64,000 bases of DNA from Prevotellaceae bacterium UBA4332. Its GTDB lineage: Bacteria > Bacteroidota > Bacteroidia > Bacteroidales > Bacteroidaceae. The DNA lies in assembly GCA_002394365.1 (NCBI GenBank), contig DGTQ01000025.1:4113-68112 (forward strand), written 5' to 3'. Below the pieces are notes generated by a model, which saw only the letters and a list, made by a program, of their open reading frames with translations, did no database searches and had not been told where the DNA came from. This document shows positions 9,433 through 15,831 of the stretch, in pieces. A program made the position numbers and the translations under genes. Numbering within the stretch: position 1 is the first letter of the stretch; each line of letters begins with the position of its first letter.

Positions 9433-10497
9433 TTAGCGGGAGTTCTCCCCCTTGGAGGGAGTTAGATGGGGTATAAGCAATTTGTAGAGCATGGAAAGGA
9501 TTATTGTTGCCACGATATAGAGCAACAGTCCGTCAAGGATGTCTCCATGTCGGGATATGGGAATAAATATTTTTCGAGTCACGGGGTGGGCGACAAATAT
9601 TGCCGCAGACAGAGCACCGAGCCAATCTAATGGGCGCAATGCCGCTTTTGGCAACAAGCGAACAAAAGCCACGTGGGCTACGATTATAAATACTGGCACA
9701 AACAGCCACCCCCAGAAGTTGAGAGATAGTGAGCAAATCAACAGGACAGACACGAGTAAGCCACAAAGGTGCATAGCATTGTTGTGCTTATTCATCTTAT
9801 CCTCATATCTCGCTGCAAGCAAACCCAGTCCGAAAGGCAACATGCCACCAATGCAGTTATAGCGCAGACGGTTAAGAGTCTCTCCTTCTGGAGCGTCGAA
9901 ACACAGAGCCTGCAACAAAGTGCATAGTATCATCAAACAAACTGTCCATCCCCAATGGCGTTTATAAAGCAGCAGTCTGTAAACGATATATAGTTGCATC
10001 ATCAAGCCAAAGAACCAGTAAGGACCAGGCCAGATGATATGGTCGGGGTCAGGAAGCAGATTTATCGTCATGGTAAGCTGTGCAAGGATGTCAACCCATG
10101 ACCAATGATGATGACCAGGAGTAACCCAGTCAACCATAGCGAAGATTACGAAACCGAGGAGCATCATGGGGAAGAGTTTCATAAAATGCTTCTTGACAAA
10201 GCACCACACATTATCTTCTGCCCCTCCTTTTTCATATTTCTTTACCAAGCCATAGCCTGACAGAAAGAGGAACACTGGCACACCATAATGGCCAAAGAAT
10301 GAGAAAAGATTATATATTAGAGTTGAGAGACTGTGAACTGAGAACTCCGCCACCATTCTGTTCACGTTATGCTGGAAAAACTGGTACTCGTTCTCCTTCA
10401 CCATAGGTCCGAGCCAATGGAGATAATTGTGCATGAAGATGCCAATGATGGCTATTCCACGCAGAGCGGAGCACTGTTCCTTATTTAAGAGTGTCAT
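9433..10497 (-). CDS. Acyltransferase 3 family membrane protein
   Basis: A 354-aa integral membrane protein with about ten hydrophobic segments. The N-terminus LRGIAIIGIFMHNYLHWLGP carries the characteristic early histidine, and VPVFLFLSGYGLVKKYEK is the second family signature, both as in Acyl_transf_3 (OatA/WecH-type) O-acyltransferases that acetylate or succinylate surface glycans. The acceptor is unknown. ATG 10497 overlaps the upstream phosphoethanolamine transferase gene by 17 bp. The last dozen residues (PHLTPSKGENSR) are encoded by a copy of the short CCCC/GGGG palindromic repeat seen elsewhere in this window, so the native C-terminus was probably shorter. Confidence 0.88.
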   Translation of the reverse strand: MTLLNKEQCSALRGIAIIGIFMHNYLHWLGPMVKENEYQFFQHNVNRMVAEFSVHSLSTLIYNLFSFFGHYGVPVFLFLSGYGLVKKYEKGGAEDNVWCFVKKHFMKLFPMMLLGFVIFAMVDWVTPGHHHWSWVDILAQLTMTINLLPDPDHIIWPGPYWFFGLMMQLYIVYRLLLYKRHWGWTVCLMILCTLLQALCFDAPEGETLNRLRYNCIGGMLPFGLGLLAARYEDKMNKHNNAMHLCGLLVSVLLICSLSLNFWGWLFVPVFIIVAHVAFVRLLPKAALRPLDWLGALSAAIFVAHPVTRKIFIPISRHGDILDGLLLYIVATIILSMLYKLLIPHLTPSKGENSR

Positions 10498-12262
10498 AAT
10501 CTGTGGTATTCTTTATTATTCGTTTTCTCTCCGCATTGTATTCTGGCGACAGCAGGTCGTAATCAGCACGATAGTATTTGGTGTGTATGCCTGCCAGGCC
10601 GAGAAGCAGATGCGACGTAGCATCTGTCATGTATTTCTTGCCCTTTGCTTTCTTTATAGCCTTGAACACTTCAGGATGATGCGCCTTATACTTCGGTGTG
10701 CAGTATATCCACATTGGTATGCGGAATTCCTCGTCGGCAAGGCGTTTGGTAATGACGGCATCGTGCATCCTGCCACAGAAATGTCGCGCACCTGGTCCGA
10801 AAACCTCTTCTCCGTGGTCAGGTATGTATATGACAATAGCATCCTCGCTCTTAAAGCGCTCTATTATCTGATTTACTACCGAGTCATTATACCATACGGC
10901 ATTATCGTAATCAGCCATCATCTTACGTCGCTTTGCAGGCATATCCATATCGTTGGGATAAGTGTCTGCCCCCCAGCGTTTCTTTGAATTAGGACAACGA
11001 ATGCGATAGTTCACATGCTGCCCCATGAGGTGGAAGATGGTGAGGTTTGGAGTTAGAGGGGGTCTTGGGGTTTGTAGGTTATCCCAATCACTCAGCAGCC
11101 CTTCATCAAAGACATGGAGTTTATCGTTTCTCACGTCAAACTGGGCAGAGGATAGTTTTTCGTTGTTGATGAAAAAACCACCCGAGAAATCATACACAGC
11201 TTCTTTTGCCTGAGGCAAGAACTGGTTGGTAAGGAATGTAACCTTGTAACCCGCCTTGCGGAACAGCTGGCAGAAGAGTGGATAGTCACACCAGTCAGCC
11301 GTATCGCCCACGCAATATGTAGTCATGAGGTGTTTGAATACGAAACTGGTAAGGTTCCAAGGGGCGATGGCATCATCCATCTTTGTCAGCAACCCACTTT
11401 TTTCCAGTCTTACCTGATTAGGCATATTCTTCTTGTCATAGCCGTAAAGCTGGGCATGGCGCTTGTTGAAACTCTCGCCTATGATGAGCACGATATTGGG
11501 GCTTTTCATGTCGCACGAGTCAACTGTTGCCTTGTCTAAGGTTGCCATAAGATTATCCAACTGGCGAGCTATCAACTGATTACTACGAATGGAGAAAGCA
11601 AGTCGCATAGGAGGCTGATACATTTCAGTATGCGGTCTGTAAGCCAAAGAGTGCTCCACCTCGCCAATTGTTTGCTTGGACATTGTCTTACCATACAAGG
11701 CCTTGTTTTCGTAAGCTCCGTAATAAGCAGAGGCTGCCAACATTGCGAATATTACGACGTTTACAACGAGAGCCACCTGTTTCTTCAGCCTCAATGCTGG
11801 CATCTTAAACCTGAGCATGCGGCAAATGGCAATCATAATGACATGACAAAGAGGCACGAGCATGATGATTCCCACCTCACTAAGGAGAATATCAGGCGAA
11901 AGATAGTTCTGAAAAAATTCCGCTGTCTCGTTGCTGTTTGTCTCTCCCACCAGCAGAAGCATTGAGGGGTTTATCGTGGTGCCGAACTTTACAAAACAGA
12001 AGGTATCTATAATGTAAAGGGGGTACATCACGCAGTATATTACCGCCTTGAGGATAAGTCTGAGCTTGATTTTCTTTATCCTGTCGGGTACAATACAAAG
12101 GATGGCGGAGAAAATATAAACATCGAGGAAGAGCTCCCAAGGAGCATTTTCGTACATCTGGGCTCCCTTCCAGTTGGGGATAGTCACAATGCTGCTCACA
12201 ATACCAAGCAGGTACATGAACAGGAAGAATTTTGTAGCTATCGGACGCAATAATAAAGGCAT
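10481..12262 (-). CDS. Phosphoethanolamine transferase, EptA-like, sulfatase fold
   Basis: This 593-aa inner-membrane enzyme has several N-terminal membrane segments and a periplasmic alkaline-phosphatase/sulfatase-fold domain from about residue 255. The metal-binding start is IVLIIGESFNKRHAQLYGY, the likely nucleophile Thr is in APWNLTSF, and metal ligands appear in IPDHGEEVFGPGARHFCG. Such enzymes add phosphoethanolamine to lipid A or other glycans. A longer frame reaches GTG 12358, but a perfect promoter (12271-12302) sits between that codon and ATG 12262, so 12262 is chosen. The stretch QTPRPPLTPN (near 11045-11075) matches a repeat element found elsewhere and may be an in-frame insertion. 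Confidence 0.87.
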   Translation of the reverse strand: MPLLLRPIATKFFLFMYLLGIVSSIVTIPNWKGAQMYENAPWELFLDVYIFSAILCIVPDRIKKIKLRLILKAVIYCVMYPLYIIDTFCFVKFGTTINPSMLLLVGETNSNETAEFFQNYLSPDILLSEVGIIMLVPLCHVIMIAICRMLRFKMPALRLKKQVALVVNVVIFAMLAASAYYGAYENKALYGKTMSKQTIGEVEHSLAYRPHTEMYQPPMRLAFSIRSNQLIARQLDNLMATLDKATVDSCDMKSPNIVLIIGESFNKRHAQLYGYDKKNMPNQVRLEKSGLLTKMDDAIAPWNLTSFVFKHLMTTYCVGDTADWCDYPLFCQLFRKAGYKVTFLTNQFLPQAKEAVYDFSGGFFINNEKLSSAQFDVRNDKLHVFDEGLLSDWDNLQTPRPPLTPNLTIFHLMGQHVNYRIRCPNSKKRWGADTYPNDMDMPAKRRKMMADYDNAVWYNDSVVNQIIERFKSEDAIVIYIPDHGEEVFGPGARHFCGRMHDAVITKRLADEEFRIPMWIYCTPKYKAHHPEVFKAIKKAKGKKYMTDATSHLLLGLAGIHTKYYRADYDLLSPEYNAERKRIIKNTTDYDTLK

Positions 12263-12270
12263 ATTGGATG

Positions 12271-12302
12271 CAAAATTAGGTATTATTTTTCTTTCCTCCA
12301 AA
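12271..12302 (-). promoter_or_regulatory. Promoter of the EptA-like gene
   Basis: TTTG at 12302-12299, a 20-bp spacer and TAATTTTG at 12278-12271, minus strand. Only 8 nt separate the -7 box from ATG 12262, which predicts an mRNA with almost no leader. Confidence 0.8.
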
Positions 12303-12495
12303 TTATTTATTGGAAAAGAACGTTTTAACTTAATGTTTGTACCCTCAAACTCTGCCACGCGACAAGAACAGGAGCATATTGCCTCGCGCCATAGTCATTA
12401 CAGGTAAAAGTAGCAAGCACGTTATTTATAATGAACATAGAAAGTTTTTTTCAAAAAAAGTTGCGCTTGACTTGTCACTTATGCCAAAAACAAAA

Positions 12496-12684
12496 TTGAT
12501 ACAGAATACAGAATACAGTTTTCTCATGGGCACATCACCCCTCATCGCCATGAGAGAAGAAAAATAATATGTTAAAATATTTTACATTATATATATAATA
12601 TATATATTATATATATAATGTAATTTTCTTGTCGCCAGATTCCACCCACCTCCTAAAAAACTGTATTTCTGTATTCTGTATCAA
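12496..12684. repeat. Inverted repeat pair around an AT palindrome
   Basis: The left arm, 12496-12522, contains TGATACAGAATACAGAATAC. The right arm, 12657-12684, is its inverted copy with one extra T. The 134-bp interior holds a perfect 42-bp AT-rich palindrome at 12582-12623. No target-site duplication or transposase is visible. It could be a small non-autonomous element or a structured regulatory region. Confidence 0.85.
12582..12623. repeat. Perfect 42-bp palindrome
   Basis: The stretch reads the same on both strands, apart from its ends made only of A and T with one C and one G (TTACATTATATATA on the left, mirrored on the right). It could extrude as a cruciform. The bases just outside (12581 and 12624) do not pair. 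Confidence 0.95.
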
Positions 12685-12956
12685 TCCATCCCCCTTAAAA
12701 CTGTCCCAGTTCGTTTTCGTCTTCGTACTGTTTTTTCTGCCCTTAGGCAGGGTTATTCTCGGTTTTTGTTTCAGAACTTAAAGTTCCTTTTTTTCGAAAT
12801 GTTAAAAACCCCGTCGAAAATCAGGGGCAAATGAAACGACGAAAAAAAAAATACAAGTTGTCCAGGTTGTCATAGTTGTCTTTTCTGCTCACGCTCGTAA
12901 ACGGCTTATTGTCAAGTATTTGCCAGCACCATAAATTCCGCGCGTAACTTCTGCCT

Positions 12957-13019
12957 GCAGAAGCATTACTTCTGCACGTAGAACCATTACCTCTGCATGC
13001 AGAACTAATGCTTCTACCG
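12957..13019. repeat. 21-bp array, family B, three units
   Basis: Units start at 12957, 12978 and 12999, with consensus GCAGAAGCATTACTTCTGC plus two bases; part of another unit precedes them from about 12941. Each unit is itself partly palindromic (GCAGAAG...CTTCTGC). The same family occurs at 31807 and 63888. Confidence 0.9.
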
Positions 13020-13060
13020 CCTGTTTCAACGCCTCCAGCGCCCATCCCGCTACGCCAAAA

Positions 13061-13110
13061 GTTAAATACCCCGTTTTCCTTGCATAAGTTAAGTTAAAGC
13101 AGTACCTTTG
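13061..13110 (+). promoter_or_regulatory. Orphan promoter with GTTAAA box
   Basis: GTTAAATACCCCGTTTTC is followed directly by CTTG (13079-13082), a 20-bp spacer and TACCTTTG (13103-13110). The same 22-bp box with the same spacing occurs on the minus strand at 63844-63795. No intact gene follows: the first ATG, 13246, opens a frame of only 15 codons (MIFTKIMTERFLIDF) before a stop at 13291, which may be the start of a decayed gene. Confidence 0.75.
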
Positions 13111-13126
13111 CAGCAGGAAATGAAGG

Positions 13127-13162
13127 AGAAAGACCCCCTCCAGTCCCCCTGTTTAGGGGGAT
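13127..13162. repeat. Short CCCC/GGGG palindromic repeat copy
   Basis: CCCCCTCCAGTCCCCC then TGTTTAGGGGGATGG, one of about eleven related copies in the window that combine CCCCCTCTAACTCC-like and CCCCC..GGGGG palindromic parts. Confidence 0.7.
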
Positions 13163-13363
13163 GGTACCAACTGAAGGAGAGTTGACTTCCGAACTTTTCC
13201 CAGAGCGCTCTAACAGACATTATTAACTAACAAAATTTACTAACCATGATTTTTACTAAGATTATGACTGAAAGATTTTTAATAGATTTCTGAGGAATGA
13301 AATGACGAAATAAAATAGAAGCCTCATAAATATCATAGAGAAGATTTTCTCAAAAGATTTTAG

Positions 13364-13402
13364 TAATCGGACGCACCTTGGTGCTACGCTTGCCAGAGCA
13401 AG
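13364..13402 (-). repeat. Short palindromic repeat, CAAGCGTAGC type
   Basis: Read on the minus strand it is CTTGCTCTGGCAAGCGTAGC followed by ACCAAGGTGCGTCCGATTA, with two small internal palindromes. Related copies lie at 40652, 46083, 52788, 55490 and 55558, several of them inside genes. A CACGGATTATGCGGATTTGC repeat of a common intergenic type follows at about 13417-13441. Confidence 0.75.
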
Positions 13403-13513
13403 ACGGGATTTTAACCACGGATTATGCGGATTTGCACGGATAATCAACGCTTTGCCCCGCTTTTATGACAAATGACACTTCAGACGCAAATTTTCTGTGA
13501 AAAATAAAATCCT

Positions 13514-13630
13514 CTACCTTATCGTAGTGTATTCCACGTTGAACTGTGCTCCGTCAACGAAGTCGATAGAGTTTCGAGCGGTAACGGTCAGCGCGAGTAA
13601 CAGATGCAATATTATGGTTAACAGTCCCAT
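13514..13630 (-). CDS. Possible 38-aa peptide or gene remnant
   Basis: A short frame from ATG 13630 encodes MGLLTIILHLLLALTVTARN and 18 more residues, so the first half is hydrophobic like a signal peptide or single membrane segment. A good -7 box, TAACTTTG, lies 7 nt before the ATG, in the arrangement of the predicted leaderless genes here. It overlaps the 3' end of the next gene upstream by 13 bp. It may be a true small membrane peptide or the N-terminal remnant of a lost exported protein. No family was recognised. Confidence 0.35.
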   Translation of the reverse strand: MGLLTIILHLLLALTVTARNSIDFVDGAQFNVEYTTIR

Positions 13631-14061
13631 ACACCTGCAAAGTTACTAAAAAATTCTGGAATATTCCACGTTCCTTCAAGTCCCCTTTTTAGTATCCGAC
13701 TTTGTAGATTATATGCTATTACATTTGCCAATATCAATAACACAAATAATAATAGAATTATAAATATAAAACTTTTTTTCTTGCTATAATGGCAATGCGC
13801 AAACTTGTCCAATATCTCCTTCTTGTATTTTATATATCGATATATAAGATATATAATTAACGGAGATTCTATTAAAATAATTTGCCATGTTTTCAAATTA
13901 CAATGACCTAAGCAGAGCCATTCAAGAGAAGTAACTATTGGATATAAAATTGTGTAACAAATCATATAAACATATAATATGCTATTTGGCAATTTTATAT
14001 CATCATTTAAAGTTCTAAAATAGGAATATGCGCAATAAAATATGTAGTCCAACAATTTCAT
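13618..14061 (-). CDS. Small hypothetical membrane protein
   Basis: A 147-aa protein with three or four hydrophobic segments (near residues 30-45, 60-75 and 97-115) and a Lys/Tyr-rich middle. No family was recognised. It is clearly more AT-rich than its neighbours and uses many ATA and TTA codons, which suggests recent acquisition. ATG 14061 follows a promoter with TAACTTTG at 14108-14101 and a leader of about 35 nt. It is divergent from the acyltransferase gene at 14184. With the repeat-rich stretch behind it, it may be cargo of a decayed insertion. Confidence 0.65.
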   Translation of the reverse strand: MKLLDYIFYCAYSYFRTLNDDIKLPNSILYVYMICYTILYPIVTSLEWLCLGHCNLKTWQIILIESPLIIYLIYRYIKYKKEILDKFAHCHYSKKKSFIFIILLLFVLLILANVIAYNLQSRILKRGLEGTWNIPEFFSNFAGVWDC

Positions 14062-14149
14062 TATCAGGTTTTATAAGCAGTGGTACAAACTAATCGAAAG
14101 CAAAGTTAGGTATTTTTTCTGAGAAAATGAAATTATAACCTCAAAAGAT

Positions 14150-14179
14150 TTTGAGATTAAAAAAAAATAATTACTTTTG
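14150..14179 (+). promoter_or_regulatory. Promoter of acyltransferase-ispF
   Basis: TTTG at 14150-14153, an 18-bp spacer and TACTTTTG at 14172-14179. The start codon ATG 14184 comes only 4 nt later, so the message is probably leaderless. Confidence 0.75.
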
Positions 14180-14183
14180 CAAC

Positions 14184-15239
14184 ATGAGCATATCAAACAT
14201 ACAATTAAGCAACATATCAAAGTATCGTGGTGAACTGATGGGATTTGCCATCATAATAGTGATGCTTTTCCACGTTTCTCTATCGCAAAGAAGCCCTTGG
14301 TTTGGCTTGAGACGCATGGGCAATCTCGGTGTAGATATCTTTTTCTTCCTGTCTGGAATCGGGTTGTGGTATTCGTGGAGCAAACAGCAAATTTATAGCA
14401 AATTCTACCTCAACAGAGCTCTGCGCATATACCCTGCGTGGCTTATCATTGCAGGGTACTTCTACTTGAGCCGCTTTAATCCAGCACGCCCCTCCTATGC
14501 CCTCCCCTTTGGTGGCACGGGAGATGCTACCATCAACAGCTACATAGACCTTGCTGGGGATGTGCTTATAAATTGGGACTTCTGGCTGCACGATGAACTT
14601 ACCTTCTGGTACGTACCAGCAACGATGATGATGTACCTCTTTGCCCCACTCTACATGCAGCTGTTGCGCAAGGACCGCACATTCCAGTGGCTCGTCGTGC
14701 TGCCACTGATGTGGTGTATAATAATGATGTACGTGATACCTGTACATAAAGCCGTAGGACACATCGAGATATTCTGGAGCCGAATACCGATATTCATGCT
14801 TGGACTGAACTTTGCTGAAGCCGTGAAGCAAGGGGTTACGCTCGACAAACGCACATGGTGGATGGTTGTCTTCTTCTTTGCTCTGAGTCTGTGGTCATGC
14901 GTATGGCTGGAACAATACAGGCACGGAAGGTTCCCTCTTTACACCGAACGAATGCTCTACATCGTGCTTGCCATAACCACCATACTCATTATGGCGAGAG
15001 TCTTTGATGCCATTGCTGACGGCAAGCTGTCATTCGTCAACAGGTTCTTCAGTTGGGTGGGCGGATTCTCTCTTGAACTTTACCTCGTTCATGTGGAGTT
15101 TGTCATGAAACCACTTGAGCGCCAGCACCTCGGCTATTGGCCTACGTTCTTCATTACGCTGGCTATTTCTCTGCCTATAGCATGGCTTATACATAAACTT
15201 TGCACAATAATTATAGACAAAATAAAGGTATATATATGA
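14184..15239 (+). CDS. Acyltransferase 3 family membrane protein
   Basis: A 351-aa polytopic membrane acyltransferase, unlike the one at 9.4 kb in detail. ISKYRGELMGFAIIIVMLFH carries the family histidine, followed by GNLGVDIFFFLSGIGLWYSW. It is expected to O-acylate a surface glycan; the acceptor is unknown. A TTG-initiated extension to 14151 would run through the promoter, so ATG 14184 is chosen. Its stop overlaps the ispF start as ATGA (15236-15239), which points to coupled translation. Confidence 0.87.
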   Translation: MSISNIQLSNISKYRGELMGFAIIIVMLFHVSLSQRSPWFGLRRMGNLGVDIFFFLSGIGLWYSWSKQQIYSKFYLNRALRIYPAWLIIAGYFYLSRFNPARPSYALPFGGTGDATINSYIDLAGDVLINWDFWLHDELTFWYVPATMMMYLFAPLYMQLLRKDRTFQWLVVLPLMWCIIMMYVIPVHKAVGHIEIFWSRIPIFMLGLNFAEAVKQGVTLDKRTWWMVVFFFALSLWSCVWLEQYRHGRFPLYTERMLYIVLAITTILIMARVFDAIADGKLSFVNRFFSWVGGFSLELYLVHVEFVMKPLERQHLGYWPTFFITLAISLPIAWLIHKLCTIIIDKIKVYI

Positions 15240-15721
15240 CGATAAGAGTAGGAATGGGATATGATGTCCACCAACTGGTGGAAGGGCGCGACCTTTGGCT
15301 TGGTGGCATAAAGATAGAACACACCCACGGACTGTTGGGGCATAGTGATGCCGACGTGCTGATACATGCTATATGTGATGCCCTGCTCGGTGCTGCCAAC
15401 ATGCGTGACATAGGCTACCACTTTCCTGACACGGCAGAGGAGACTGACGGCATAGACTCCAAAATACTATTGAAAAAGACTATTGCCCTCATAGCTACTA
15501 AGGGATATAGGCTCGGTAATATTGATTGCACCGTTTGCGCTGAGCAACCTAAGCTGAACCCTCACATAGAAAGTATGCGCAAATGTCTGGCAGAGGTAAT
15601 GGAGACCGACCCTGACAACATAAGCATAAAGGCAACTACAACCGAAAAACTTGGTTTTACGGGAAGAAAAGAAGGCATGAGCGCTTATGCTGTTGCCCTG
15701 ATAGAAAAAGCGGTTTCGTAA
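15236..15721 (+). CDS. ispF: 2-C-methyl-D-erythritol 2,4-cyclodiphosphate synthase
   Basis: IspF cyclises CDP-ME-2-phosphate in the MEP pathway. The 161-aa protein has the conserved N-terminus IRVGMGYDVHQLVEG with the zinc ligands Asp and His, the HSDADVLIHAICDALLGAA helix, and ATTTEKLGFTGRKEGMSAYA near the C-terminus. ATG 15236 overlaps the acyltransferase stop. The length is normal for the family. Confidence 0.97.
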   Translation: MTIRVGMGYDVHQLVEGRDLWLGGIKIEHTHGLLGHSDADVLIHAICDALLGAANMRDIGYHFPDTAEETDGIDSKILLKKTIALIATKGYRLGNIDCTVCAEQPKLNPHIESMRKCLAEVMETDPDNISIKATTTEKLGFTGRKEGMSAYAVALIEKAVS

Positions 15722-15723
15722 GG

Positions 15724-15828
15724 TTATAAGGTTTCAGGTTATGAGGTTATGAGGTTATGAGGTATGCAAATGTCACCTCAAAACCTAAAGGCGAAGCGAC
15801 CCGAAACCTCATAACCTCATAATATATT
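15724..15828. terminator. Inverted repeats between convergent genes
   Basis: Three 8-bp GGTTATGA units at about 15738-15761 are mirrored by CCTCATAACCTCATAA at 15807-15822. Together they can fold into a long imperfect hairpin between ispF and the convergent export gene. A bidirectional terminator is likely but there is no strong T-run. Confidence 0.5.
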
Positions 15829-15831
15829 CTT

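Larger units (their letters stand above)
12685..13513. other. Gene-poor stretch
   Basis: Apart from the repeats and the orphan promoter listed separately, I see no supportable gene here. A second, degenerate GTTAAAAACCCCGTCG box occurs near 12818 without a recognisable -7 box. Frames that cross the repeat array are only translations of the repeats. Confidence 0.7.

Noticed and set aside
12821..13045. 74-codon minus-strand frame
   Set aside because: Translation of the family B array and flanking low-complexity bases.
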